Positions 18,261 to 26,483 of a stretch of DNA of 60,795 nucleotides are shown one piece after another. Below the pieces are notes generated by a model. It did not search any database and was not told where the DNA came from. It saw only the letters and a program-made list of their open reading frames with translations. The number at the start of each line of letters is the position of its first letter. The stretch's first letter is position 1. The translations under genes were made by a program, and so were the position numbers. Source of the stretch: Phormidium tenue FACHB-1050 (GTDB lineage: Bacteria > Cyanobacteriota > Cyanobacteriia > Pseudanabaenales > Pseudanabaenaceae); assembly GCF_014696925.1 (NCBI RefSeq), contig NZ_JACJQY010000036.1:1-60795 (forward strand). Reading direction: 5' to 3'.

Positions 18261-18860
18261 ATGGAAAATCCTGCAATTACCGATTACGCAATTCATCCTT
18301 TGATTGCTCAGCGATGGAGTCCCCGCGCCTTTGATAACAAGCCTGTGGAAACCGCAAAACTAGCTCAGTTGTTTGAAGCAGCTAGATGGACATCCTCTTG
18401 TTTTAATGACCAACCTTGGACATTCATCGTCGCGACTAAAGACGACACCGTAAATTATCAAAAACTACTCGATTGTCTTGTCCCAGCTAACGTTGTCTGG
18501 GCACAAGTTGCTCCCGTATTAGGGCTAATCATTGCTCAAAAAAACTTTAAACATAATGGCAAACCTAATGCGTGGTCTGAATACGATGCAGGGCAATCGG
18601 CTGCAACCCTAGTATTACAAGCGACTGCTTTAGATTTAGTCGCGCACCAGATGGGTGGCTTTGATGCAGCTAAGGCGATCGCTGCCTTTAATATTCCTGA
18701 AACAGCGAAACCTGTAGCGGCGATCGCGATCGGGTATGCAGGAGAAACTAGCAACTTGCCCACAGATTTGCAAGAGCGCGAAACTGCTCCTCGCAATCGT
18801 CATCCCCTATCCAGCTTTGTGTTTACAGGTGAATGGGGCAATTCAGCTTCATTTGTTTAG
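18261..18860 (+). CDS. Nitroreductase-family flavoprotein
   Basis: FMN-dependent NAD(P)H oxidoreductase of unknown natural substrate. 199 aa. The N-terminal RWSPRAFDNKPVE with LFEAARWTSSCFNDQPWTFIVA is the typical FMN-binding start. The middle (YDAGQSAATLVLQATALDLVAHQMGGFD) and the ending (PVAAIAIGYAG) also fit. The members that carry this sequence type are often annotated as malonic-semialdehyde or quinone-type reductases, but this cannot be decided here. Single gene. Confidence 0.88.
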   Translation: MENPAITDYAIHPLIAQRWSPRAFDNKPVETAKLAQLFEAARWTSSCFNDQPWTFIVATKDDTVNYQKLLDCLVPANVVWAQVAPVLGLIIAQKNFKHNGKPNAWSEYDAGQSAATLVLQATALDLVAHQMGGFDAAKAIAAFNIPETAKPVAAIAIGYAGETSNLPTDLQERETAPRNRHPLSSFVFTGEWGNSASFV

Positions 18861-18892
18861 ATTTATAGCACTTTGCGATCAATCCCAAAACA

Positions 18893-18939
18893 GGAAAACA
18901 TTTGAAAGCGTTGCAAAGCAACGCTTTCAAATGTTTTCC
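18893..18939. repeat. 22-bp perfect stem with AAA loop
   Basis: GGAAAACATTTGAAAGCGTTGC and its complement. Lies between the nitroreductase gene and the terminator that follows it. Confidence 0.7.
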
Positions 18940-18944
18940 CGTGG

Positions 18945-18980
18945 ATAGAGAGTGCGCGAAACGCACTCTCTATTTTTGTT
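18945..18980 (+). terminator. Terminator between nitroreductase and psaK
   Basis: ATAGAGAGTGCG, CGAAA, CGCACTCTCTAT, then TTTTGTT on the plus strand. It fits best as the terminator of the nitroreductase gene and may also end psaK transcripts. Confidence 0.65.
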
Positions 18981-19251
18981 ATAGCAAGCCTGCTTGAGCT
19001 AAGCCCAAAATTAGCCCTGCGCCAAGAACATGACCAAAGCTAGTAACGGCTAGAAATTCGGGCAACCCAAAGCCTGAAAATAAACCTGGTAATTGCACAG
19101 GTAAGCTAGGACCAACACCTTTGACTTGAATGCCATAGCGAGCAACTACCAACGCAAATACGTTAGCTGTGATCATGACCAATCCGACACTTGCTGACCA
19201 AGTAGGAGTAGTGGGAACTGCGGCAAGTAAGTTAAAAGCTAGATGTGTCAT
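18979..19251 (-). CDS. psaK: Photosystem I subunit PsaK
   Basis: Small peripheral antenna subunit of photosystem I. 90 aa with two membrane helices (about 20-40 and 65-88) separated by a basic loop. [20 protein letters not shown] and [10 protein letters not shown]-type ending ([20 protein letters not shown]) are characteristic of PsaK. This gene is strong evidence for a cyanobacterial host. Single gene. Confidence 0.95.
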   Translation of the reverse strand: MTHLAFNLLAAVPTTPTWSASVGLVMITANVFALVVARYGIQVKGVGPSLPVQLPGLFSGFGLPEFLAVTSFGHVLGAGLILGLAQAGLL

Positions 19252-19378
19252 AAATTTGTTTTCCTAAGTCTAATTACCTATAAATTTTTTAATTTCCATA
19301 ATCCTAAGAGGTATCTAGACATCAAAAAATTCTTCTTAAGTTAAATTTATTAAACTTAGTAATCGTTTACAGTTAATC

Positions 19379-19414
19379 AAAAAAGCAAACTCACAAAGTG
19401 AGTTTGCTTTTTTA
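19379..19414 (-). terminator. Terminator of the transglutaminase-like gene
   Basis: AAAAAAGCAAACTCACAAAGTGAGTTTGCTTTTTT lies just past the stop at 19421 with a T run on the minus strand. Confidence 0.85.
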
Positions 19415-19420
19415 AAAAGT

Positions 19421-21085
19421 TTAGATTTCTTCCAAAACTTTAAAGCGAACATGATTAAGAGCAAGCTCACCAATGGAATAAGGTTGAGGTTGAATGGTCT
19501 CAAAAAATATTCCTTTCCCAATTTCTACATGATACCAAGGCAATCCCATAAACCAGCGAGTAGGGTAGGGACGGGAGCCAGTATCATCAGGATTTGACTC
19601 CATTGGCAACCATCCAATACTGGGAATATAGAACTCAATCCAAACATGGTTGTAATACTGATGCAGAGGGATATTCATCACCAAATCATTTTCATGAGGA
19701 CATTTATAACGTCCCACTGTACGACAAGCAATTCCATTGAGTCGCGTTAGAGCTAGCAATAAACCTACATATTCACCACAAGACCCAGTACCTCTGACTA
19801 GAACTTCCTCAGGAGCCGCAATGTAAGGTGTGACACGATAGGAGAGCTTGTCGTAAACATAATCGCGAATCAACAACATCTTTCGCAAAATATTAGTTTC
19901 ATCACCTACTGCCTCCCTAGCCGCAGCTTGAATGATCGGATGATCCATGCTCAATCCATCGTCATCCACCAAATAGAGCTTCTGCATTTCGGGAGATAGT
20001 TCAGGCACAAATTCCACCTCACTATCCTTAAGTTCATATTTGATTCCATGCAGTTCTAGGGTTGCTTTCCAGCCAAACATGCGAGATTCTTCAGGTTTTA
20101 GATTGCCGAGTTTAAAGGCGGCGACACGCTGACCATCAACAATTTCTTCTTCAAAAGGAATCCCAATTGGCTCGATCGCTAATAATTTTTGGCGATAGTT
20201 ATCAGTGGGATAGGCAACTCGCCATGTGAGGTTATAGACGGAAGTTGGTTCTTCAGAAGAGAGTTCTTCAAGATAGATCATCTCCACTTTATAGCCACTA
20301 GTGAGGGTATAGTTTAACTTGCCATCTTGGTATTGATTAAATTTAAGACGATGGATAAAGGTCTTTTCACGGGTAGAAACTGAAAATGGCTGATCTAAGT
20401 CGTTAGGATTATCACGAATATAGTTTTCGTCACCTGAGTAAACCACATACAAATCATCTCCCAAAAATCCCAATCCCATCGGATTGGGAAATGGAGTTAA
20501 ACCACGGTGCAAAATTTCACCTGTTTTGGAATTGAGGCGATAAATAGTCTCTTCAGTGCGATCGCTCACCCATAATTCTTCACCGACTAAGGTTAGCGCT
20601 TCAAATCCTGCCCCAGGTGCATCCATGATACGTAGCAAAGTACGGGTAGCACGTCCAAACACAAAAATCTTGCCAACTTCGCTAGAGCTTACATACACGC
20701 CACCCTCGGATACGGCAATACCATCAACTCGATTAGGCAGTTCCATAAATGGCTGCAAATCAAAGTCAACCATATTGCAGTAATAAATTCCATTGTCCTT
20801 AGTAATCCAAAGCGTATCTCCCGCGATCGCTAAGCCCGTGGCATCTCGAAATTGCAACGCTGTATAGTTATTCAGTACGGTTGCGCCTTCAGAAAGAGGA
20901 TCGATTTTGAGCAGATGTCCTTGATAGGCATCGACACAAAGCGCGTAGGGTTTGCCATTATTTACATCAGTTACATCAGTTTGCCACACTAAACCGTGAA
21001 GGTTATAAGCGCCAATGGGATAAATCGTGCTTGGTAAGCTAGGCATAGGGTATTTAGACGGGTGAATAGGCGGATAATTTAGCAA
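19421..21085 (-). CDS. Transglutaminase-like protein with beta-propeller-like N-terminus
   Basis: 554 aa. Residues about 25-240 consist of repeated short beta segments (GLAIAGDTLWITKDNGIYYC, GIAVSEGGVYVSSSEVGKIFVF, ALTLVGEELWVSDRTEETIYRL, GLGFLGDDLYVVYS) like an NHL or YncE propeller. A linking region follows. The transglutaminase-like core has Cys436 (GTGSCGEYVGLLLALTRLNGI), His480 (NHVWIEFYIP) and Asp500/501 (ESNPDD), a complete Cys-His-Asp triad. It may act as a peptidase or amidase on an unknown partner. No signal peptide seen. The start could also be Met14. Confidence 0.8.
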   Translation of the reverse strand: MLNYPPIHPSKYPMPSLPSTIYPIGAYNLHGLVWQTDVTDVNNGKPYALCVDAYQGHLLKIDPLSEGATVLNNYTALQFRDATGLAIAGDTLWITKDNGIYYCNMVDFDLQPFMELPNRVDGIAVSEGGVYVSSSEVGKIFVFGRATRTLLRIMDAPGAGFEALTLVGEELWVSDRTEETIYRLNSKTGEILHRGLTPFPNPMGLGFLGDDLYVVYSGDENYIRDNPNDLDQPFSVSTREKTFIHRLKFNQYQDGKLNYTLTSGYKVEMIYLEELSSEEPTSVYNLTWRVAYPTDNYRQKLLAIEPIGIPFEEEIVDGQRVAAFKLGNLKPEESRMFGWKATLELHGIKYELKDSEVEFVPELSPEMQKLYLVDDDGLSMDHPIIQAAAREAVGDETNILRKMLLIRDYVYDKLSYRVTPYIAAPEEVLVRGTGSCGEYVGLLLALTRLNGIACRTVGRYKCPHENDLVMNIPLHQYYNHVWIEFYIPSIGWLPMESNPDDTGSRPYPTRWFMGLPWYHVEIGKGIFFETIQPQPYSIGELALNHVRFKVLEEI

Positions 21086-21248
21086 AGCTTGGGGCTTTCT
21101 ACAAATTCTGATCTGACTTCAAAAGCAACATTAGTTCCGTAGCGAAGGCAACAGTTGTGATATCTAGATAAGTATATTGCGATTTGCAAACCGCTACACC
21201 ATATAAACACAGTTATAGATATAGCGTTTATCAGTCTAGTGAAGTACG

Positions 21249-21283
21249 GGTTTGTTTCCCCGCCTTCGGCGGGGAAACAAACC
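21249..21283. repeat. 16-bp GC-rich hairpin
   Basis: GGTTTGTTTCCCCGCC-TTC-GGCGGGGAAACAAACC. One of three elements in the 592-bp gap before the desaturase gene. Confidence 0.7.
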
Positions 21284-21315
21284 TTTATACCTAGTTTGCT
21301 TGTAAAGCGCTATCG

Positions 21316-21382
21316 CCGAATAAAACCCAATAACTGATTGGCGGCGCTCCGCGCCGCCAATCAGTTATTGGGTTTTATTCGG
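21316..21382. repeat. Family A long palindrome (A6)
   Basis: Arms 21316-21347 and 21351-21382 (about 32 bp) around TCC. It has the AAAACCCAA...GGCGGCGC core but different outer flanks (CCGAATA/TATTCGG), so it is a variant copy. Confidence 0.8.
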
Positions 21383-21530
21383 GCTAAGACAAGTAACTTT
21401 AGATAACCGTAGATATATGTAGCAGTCCTCAATGAGTCGTGAGAATCTCAAACCTATAGCAGCCCTTTGCCTTTCTGACAGATGAATTAGGATTGCTATA
21501 GCAGTCCTAAATTCATTTGTAGATTTTTGG

Positions 21531-21573
21531 GGTTTGTGGAAGCGCACCCCTTCGGGGTGCGCTTCCACAAACC
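21531..21573. repeat. 20-bp perfect hairpin with TTC loop
   Basis: GGTTTGTGGAAGCGCACCCC and its complement. The hairpin is flanked by the repeated word 'ttaggattgctata' (21487-21500 and about 21576-21589), which marks the ends of the element. Confidence 0.7.
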
Positions 21574-21677
21574 ATTTAGGATTGCTATATATGTTACTGT
21601 GATTGGTTGGGGTAGTTACTAAATACAGCCATAGCTCAAACGTTAAATACATTTTCTTTACATTTTTTGGATCGCAC

Positions 21678-22598
21678 ATGAGGCAATATTCTCTACTCAC
21701 AACTATCTCTTATCTAATTGGTCCAGCGCTGATTATTGTCAGTCATATTGGTTCGTTACTTGTTTTCGTAACTGGTTTGTCATGGGGGGCGATCGCTTGG
21801 ATCTTGCTACTATATTTCGTTCGTATGCTTGGGACAACGGGCATTTATCATCGATTACTTACGCATAAAAGCTATCAAGCTCCTGCGCCCCTATTATGGA
21901 TAGGCTGTATTGTGACCGCATCGGCGGGACAGATGGGACCAAGTTGGTGGAAAGCACACCACATGCACCATCATCAACATTCCGACCAAACCATCGACAC
22001 ACATTCTCCCTATCATCCTAATCAAGGGCTAAAGGGATTTTATTGGTCACAGGGTGGGTGGCTATTATCTCCTCATTTTTTTCCCGACAAACTCCCCTCT
22101 GACGTAGAAAGCGATCTGGTCTTAAAAGTGATTGATCGGTTGCATTTCATCCCTTTAGTCGCACTGGGAGCTATCTCGTATTTCATCGGTGGGCTGGAAT
22201 ATCTGGGTGCTTTTTTTCTCAGCACAACATTGCTTTTTCATGGTGTACAAACGGTCAACTCTCTTAGCCATCTTGTAGGGGAACAGCCATTTATCACTGA
22301 CGACCATAGTCGCAATAGTGGGCTGGTTGCTTTTTTGACTTTGGGCGAAGGTTGGCATAATCTCCACCATGCTTTTCAGTCATCGAGTCGTCATGGTATT
22401 ACTATTCGCGATGGTCAAGTTACCTACTTACCAGATCCTACTTTTAGCTTCATTAAACTACTGGAGTTCTTGAAGTTAGCCACAAAGTTGAGATTGCCTA
22501 GCGAAAAAGATTTGCTAGCAAAAGCGAGAACCCAGAAGGTACAGAATTTAGAATTAGCGATCGCTTCAGATAGATCAGCTAGATCAGCAAAATCTTAA
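21678..22598 (+). CDS. Fatty-acid desaturase (acyl-lipid/acyl-CoA type)
   Basis: Di-iron membrane enzyme that introduces a double bond into an acyl chain. 306 aa from the ATG at 21678; a TTG 75 bp upstream would add a sequence (MVGVVTKYSHSS) that is not part of the family. The three histidine boxes are HRLLTH (58-63), HHMHH (94-98) and HNLHH (227-231), with NSLSH near 198. Four hydrophobic stretches fit the desaturase topology. It looks like the delta-9 (DesC-like) group, though the position of attack is not certain. The CFA-like methyltransferase 430 bp downstream may modify the same lipids. Confidence 0.88.
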   Translation: MRQYSLLTTISYLIGPALIIVSHIGSLLVFVTGLSWGAIAWILLLYFVRMLGTTGIYHRLLTHKSYQAPAPLLWIGCIVTASAGQMGPSWWKAHHMHHHQHSDQTIDTHSPYHPNQGLKGFYWSQGGWLLSPHFFPDKLPSDVESDLVLKVIDRLHFIPLVALGAISYFIGGLEYLGAFFLSTTLLFHGVQTVNSLSHLVGEQPFITDDHSRNSGLVAFLTLGEGWHNLHHAFQSSSRHGITIRDGQVTYLPDPTFSFIKLLEFLKLATKLRLPSEKDLLAKARTQKVQNLELAIASDRSARSAKS

Positions 22599-22645
22599 TA
22601 CCAAAGCACAAAAGTGTTGCCCCACTTTCGTGAATTAGTACAACA
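22595..22645. repeat. Family B fragment (B5)
   Basis: 'taataccaaagcacaaaagtg-ttgcc-ccactttcgtgaattagta' is a hairpin-like left half of family B that overlaps the desaturase stop codon (TAA at 22596-22598). Confidence 0.55.
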
Positions 22646-22652
22646 TCGATAC

Positions 22653-22713
22653 TTGCAGATTTGAATACAAAAAAGCCTTGCTAAGCAAGGCTTTTTTGTA
22701 TTCAAATCTGCAA
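22653..22713. repeat. 30-bp perfect palindrome
   Basis: Arms 22653-22682 and 22684-22713 around one A, TTGCAGATTTGAATAC to its complement. The outermost part recurs at 22812-22833 (TATTCAAATCTGCAAGTAT), so a second hairpin partner lies beyond A7. Confidence 0.75.
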
Positions 22714-22714
22714 A

Positions 22715-22815
22715 AGATATATAGGAAAATCAAAACCCAAAGGATGAGTGGCAGCGCTCCGCGCTGCCACTCATCCTTTGGGTTTTATGTCCCGAGCAAA
22801 ATTTACATTGCTATA
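22715..22815. repeat. Family A long palindrome (A7)
   Basis: Arms 22732-22757 and 22761-22786 (26 bp) around TCC. The core has GGCAGCGC instead of GGCGGCGC, with the matching change GCGCTGCC in the other arm. The gap 22816-23028 has no further repeat and should hold the promoter of the methyltransferase. Confidence 0.8.
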
Positions 22816-23028
22816 TTCAAATCTGCAAGTATTTTCTCATTAGAATGAACTTGCGTTAACTTAAATAAAATTTTAACGATCAAAAATCTCATAGGTAGCT
22901 ATACTACATTTCAAATCAATAACTTAGAGTTCTTTCGTTAACTGCTACATCAAAAAACAAAATGTTCTCAAGTTGATATCTTGCATGATTTCCTGTCTGA
23001 GCAATCTTCTAAACTGAGAGGAACCACC

Positions 23029-24162
23029 ATGACTTCTACGAATTCATTCCCCAACATACAAACTCATATCCCTCTTGTGGGAGATGCAACTCAAAAAAGT
23101 CCGATCGCATACAAAACAACGCGATTGATGGCAAGCGCTTTTAATGCAACCCAAATGGCAATGGCGGAAGCCTATGTTAATGGGATGGAAATACCAGATT
23201 CTGTTTTTCGATCGCTACTCCATACATCCATGCCGATTTTGTTTAAGCATTTTCCGAGCCTACTCGCTCCCTACGAATGGGTGTTACAAGAATCAGATCG
23301 ACTCGCCGAATCTTCGCGAGAACTGATGAAAGTGCAGTATGACTTGCCTCAAGCCATGTTGAATAGGATGCTTGGCGATTGGCAAGTTATCTATCCCAAA
23401 TACAGCACTGGATTTTGGGAAAATGGAGCGGTGGATTTAGAAGAATCTCAAAAGCATATGCTCGATCAGGTGATTGAGCGGCTAGAGCTTGTTGATGGTG
23501 ATAATATTTTAGATTTTGGCTGTGGTTGGGGCTGTGTGCCTAATTACATCATGTCGAAGTTCCCGAATGTGCGATTTACAGGATTAAACTTGAGTCACCA
23601 ACAATGCGAGTACATGCGTAGCAAGATGCAAGATCCATCTAGTTTCTTGAGTTCAGATCGCTTCACTCTGCATGAAGGTGATTTGAATGAAGCTCAATTT
23701 ACCGAAAAATTCGACAAGATTCTCTCCATTGGAGTTTTTTGTCATGTTGGCAATCTCACCAATGCCTTCCAAAAGCTGGCTTCATTTCTTAAAAAAGATG
23801 GAAAAGTATTCATTCACATCATTACGGTGCGTACTCCAAATCATATGTCGTCTGGCTTCACGCACAAGTACATTTTCCCTCACGGTCGCTACTGGAATTA
23901 TGATGCAGTCCCCAATCATAATCACGATCTTAAAACCATTGATCGCTGGTACATGAATGGCATCAACTACCATAAGACTTTGACAGCATGGTTAGAGAGA
24001 TTTGATGACTCTCAAGACATTGCGAAGTCTCTAGACTATGGCATGGACTATGCCAAATTTCGACGGATCTGGCGTTTTTATTTGTTGCTTTTAGGAACAA
24101 TTTTTGCAACTTGCGATGGTGAGTACAATGGCAATGGTCAATATTTAATGACTCATACCTAG
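23029..24162 (+). CDS. Cyclopropane-fatty-acid-synthase-like SAM methyltransferase
   Basis: 377 aa. The start is the ATG at 23029, preceded by GAGAGGAACC; an upstream TTG would add 16 residues. The SAM-binding motif is ILDFGCGWGCVPNYIM (160-175), with FTGLNLSHQQCEYMR and ILSIGVFCHVGN after it. The spacing and C-terminal half (RWYMNGINYHKTLTAWLERFD, FRRIWRFYLLLLG, FATCDGEYNGNGQY) match the CFA synthase / coclaurine N-methyltransferase group. Substrate unknown: it may add a methyl or cyclopropane group to lipid, or methylate an amine. A hairpin terminates it. Confidence 0.82.
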   Translation: MTSTNSFPNIQTHIPLVGDATQKSPIAYKTTRLMASAFNATQMAMAEAYVNGMEIPDSVFRSLLHTSMPILFKHFPSLLAPYEWVLQESDRLAESSRELMKVQYDLPQAMLNRMLGDWQVIYPKYSTGFWENGAVDLEESQKHMLDQVIERLELVDGDNILDFGCGWGCVPNYIMSKFPNVRFTGLNLSHQQCEYMRSKMQDPSSFLSSDRFTLHEGDLNEAQFTEKFDKILSIGVFCHVGNLTNAFQKLASFLKKDGKVFIHIITVRTPNHMSSGFTHKYIFPHGRYWNYDAVPNHNHDLKTIDRWYMNGINYHKTLTAWLERFDDSQDIAKSLDYGMDYAKFRRIWRFYLLLLGTIFATCDGEYNGNGQYLMTHT

Positions 24163-24190
24163 GTATAAGAATTCTGCCGTTCTGATAGCT

Positions 24191-24242
24191 AAGCCCTAAA
24201 AAGAGTGTCAGGGTTAAAACCCTGACACTCTTTTTAGGGCTT
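24191..24242 (+). terminator. 25-bp hairpin after the methyltransferase
   Basis: AAGCCCTAAAAAGAGTGTCAGGGTT, AA, and its complement (24218-24242), followed by 'gatgtcttatac', which resembles the outer end of family A. It may be a terminator or a palindromic element. Confidence 0.55.
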
Positions 24243-24293
24243 GATGTCTTATACATGGTTTAATGATAAATACTTTAGCTTTATTTCGGTGCT

Positions 24294-24956
24294 ATGACTC
24301 TTGATGCAATCGAATTTGCGGAAAATCCAGAGCCACGTTGCCCTTGTGTGTTGCTTTTAGACACTTCTGGATCGATGGGTGGGGAAAAAATTGCAGCTTT
24401 GAATACAGGGTTGCAAACTTTTCGGGATGATCTGTTGCAGGACAATTTGGCGAGTAAACGGGTGGAAGTGGCGATCGTTGCTTTTGATTCGACGGTGCGC
24501 GTAGAGCATGAGTTTGCTACGGCTGAGCACTTTCAAGCTCCAACTTTGACAGCGCAGGGTTTCACCTATACGGCTGCGGGTATTAACAAAGCCCTTGATT
24601 TGTTGCAAGCGCGTAAGCGCGAGTATAAGGATAATGGCATTACTTACTATCGTCCTTGGGTGTTTTTGATTACCGATGGTGCGCCCTATGGCGAGGATGC
24701 CTATCTTTTGACTCAGGCGGCGCAACGGGTGAAGGAGGAGGAGACTAATAAACGGGTTGCCTTTTTTGCGGTGGGTGTGGAAGGTGCGGATATGAATCAG
24801 TTGCAAACGATGTCATTGCGATCGCCAATTAAACTCAAAGGATTAAGTTTCCGCGAGATGTTTGTGTGGCTATCGGCAAGTATGCAGCGTGTTTCTCATT
24901 CTAAGCCCGATGAGCAAGTTCCTTTAGCACCACCTACCGATTGGATGTCAGTTTGA
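24294..24956 (+). CDS. TerY-like von Willebrand factor A domain protein
   Basis: 220 aa, one vWA domain. The metal-ion-dependent adhesion site is LLDTSGSMGG (DxSxS at 23-27), with later residues in FTYTAAGINKAL and VFLITDGAPYGE. Soluble, no signal peptide. The stop overlaps the PP2C start in TGATG, so the two are translationally coupled. Together with the PP2C and the kinase at 26484 it makes the vWA-PP2C-kinase triad reported for Ter-linked stress systems (TerY-P). Likely role: scaffold or substrate whose phosphorylation the other two set (inference). Confidence 0.88.
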   Translation: MTLDAIEFAENPEPRCPCVLLLDTSGSMGGEKIAALNTGLQTFRDDLLQDNLASKRVEVAIVAFDSTVRVEHEFATAEHFQAPTLTAQGFTYTAAGINKALDLLQARKREYKDNGITYYRPWVFLITDGAPYGEDAYLLTQAAQRVKEEETNKRVAFFAVGVEGADMNQLQTMSLRSPIKLKGLSFREMFVWLSASMQRVSHSKPDEQVPLAPPTDWMSV

Positions 24957-25750
24957 TGAACCTTGATAATTCCTGTAATTCAGAAAATCCTGATCAATGG
25001 TCAGTTGTGGCAGTTTCCCTAGAAGGAACTAGTCATCAAAAGCGCGATTTGCCCTGTCAGGATGCTCATTTTTGGCAAGTGGTAGGCGATCGCATTTTGG
25101 TGGCGGGTGTTGCGGATGGGGCGGGATCTGTCTCGCTCTCGGAAGTGGGATCTTTGCTAGCGGTGCAAACTGCGGTGAAGGGAATTGCTTCTAAAATAGC
25201 GGAGTCATCAATTCCTGATAATGATGAAGGATGGAAACTGCTGCTTAACAGTGGTTTAGAAGATGCTTTAGTGGCTATTCAAACTGAAGCAGAATCGCGT
25301 CAGGTGAATGTGCGTGAGCTATCAACGACCTTGTTAATTGCGATCGCGACTCCTGAGATTGTGGCGGCGATTCAGGTGGGTGATGGGGCGATTGTGGTTG
25401 CTAATCAGAAGGGAACGGCGATCGCTTTAACTAGTCCTCCCATTGAGGAATCTCTCGATTTAGCTACGTTTTTAACTTCATCAAATGGCATTGATTCGGC
25501 TCAGATTTGTTTATGGGAAGGGAAACCTGCTCAGTTAGCGATGTTTTCCGATGGGTTGCAAATGTTGGCTCTGCAAATGCCTCAAGGTGTGGCTCATGCC
25601 CCATTTTTTGCCCCGCTATTTAAGTTCATTGTTGAGGCGAAGGATTTAGATGTGGCGCATCAGGAGTTAACAGGATTTTTGCGATCGCCTAGAGTTTGCG
25701 ATCGCACTGATGATGATTTGACTTTGCTATTGGCTGCATTGACAAGTTAA
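24956..25750 (+). CDS. PP2C-family protein phosphatase
   Basis: 264 aa from the ATG that overlaps the vWA stop; a TTG at 24941 would add five residues. PP2C metal-binding features are visible: SHQKRDLPCQDAHFW (Asp36), GVADGAGS (Asp54-Gly55), and at the C-terminus CDRTDDDLTLLLAAL with the last metal-binding Asp residues. It removes phosphate from Ser/Thr and is expected to oppose the triad kinase. Cytoplasmic. Upstream coupling to the vWA gene is tight, but a TA pair now separates it from the kinase. Confidence 0.88.
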   Translation: MNLDNSCNSENPDQWSVVAVSLEGTSHQKRDLPCQDAHFWQVVGDRILVAGVADGAGSVSLSEVGSLLAVQTAVKGIASKIAESSIPDNDEGWKLLLNSGLEDALVAIQTEAESRQVNVRELSTTLLIAIATPEIVAAIQVGDGAIVVANQKGTAIALTSPPIEESLDLATFLTSSNGIDSAQICLWEGKPAQLAMFSDGLQMLALQMPQGVAHAPFFAPLFKFIVEAKDLDVAHQELTGFLRSPRVCDRTDDDLTLLLAALTS

Positions 25751-25801
25751 TAGCGCTATACTAAAAACGAGCTTTTACTGTAAGTAGATGAGGTGAAAAC
25801 T

Positions 25802-26041
25802 ATGGTTACTCAATATCAAGTTCGGCTGTTTCATAATGGGCGCAACCAAACGCTGAATATCCCTCATGCTTTTGAAATGCCAAGTAATGATGTGGTAATT
25901 CGCAAAGATGGTGAAAGGCTAATTATTGAGCCATTCAAGAAGGGGTCTTTACTGCAATTATTGGCAACTCTAGAAGATATTGATGAAGATTTTCCTAATG
26001 TTGACGATGGTTTACTACCACTTGATGATATTCAATTTTAG
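25802..26041 (+). CDS. vapB: Antitoxin of VapBC pair
   Basis: 79 aa from the ATG at 25802, preceded by GAGGTG at good spacing. The N-terminal part (YQVRLFHNGRNQTLNIPHAFEMPSNDVVIRKDGERLIIEPF) matches the AbrB/SpoVT-type swapped-hairpin DNA-binding fold of VapB antitoxins. The C-terminal tail is acidic and should wrap the toxin. It is followed 2 bp later by the PIN toxin. Confidence 0.82.
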   Translation: MVTQYQVRLFHNGRNQTLNIPHAFEMPSNDVVIRKDGERLIIEPFKKGSLLQLLATLEDIDEDFPNVDDGLLPLDDIQF

Positions 26042-26043
26042 CT

Positions 26044-26448
26044 ATGACTTATCTCTATCTGTTGGATACAAATATCATCTCAGATTTGGTGAAACATCCC
26101 AATGGGAAAATTGCTCAACGAATTGCTGAAGTTGGCGAGATTTGTATATGTACAAGTATCGTTGTTGCTTGTGAGTTGCGGTTTGGGTCAGAAAAGAATG
26201 GTTCGCTGCGTTTAAAACAGCAAGTAGATCAGATTCTTGAGTTGATTGCGGTGTTGCCTCTTGAGTCTCCGATTGAGTTTCATTATGCTGAGATTCGGTC
26301 GTATTTAGAACGGGAGGGAACATCCATTGGAGCCAATGATTTGTTGATTGCGTCGCATGGTTTAGCGTTAGATTTAACGGTCGTTACGGCAAATGTTCGA
26401 GAGTTTTCGCGTGTGCCGAATTTGGCTGTGGAGAATTGGCTGATTTAA
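26044..26448 (+). CDS. vapC: PIN-domain ribonuclease toxin VapC
   Basis: 134 aa. PIN active-site acids are Asp8 (LLDTNIIS), Glu44 (ACELRFG) and Asp99 (GANDLLIA), with Asn117 (TANVREF) at the fourth position. Cleaves RNA, usually tRNA, when released from VapB. Paired with the antitoxin by a 2-bp gap. The pair is inserted between the phosphatase and kinase of a triad that is usually contiguous. Confidence 0.88.
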   Translation: MTYLYLLDTNIISDLVKHPNGKIAQRIAEVGEICICTSIVVACELRFGSEKNGSLRLKQQVDQILELIAVLPLESPIEFHYAEIRSYLEREGTSIGANDLLIASHGLALDLTVVTANVREFSRVPNLAVENWLI

Positions 26449-26483
26449 ACATTTAGGCTGTCTACTAAACAGCACAAAAATTC

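Noticed and set aside
21365-21700. Minus-strand 111-codon frame
   Set aside because: Covers palindromes A6 and 21531-21573 and the desaturase start; no protein-like features.
24357-24806. 149-codon antisense frame in the vWA gene
   Set aside because: Shadow of a GC-richer coding region; no start signal or family pattern.
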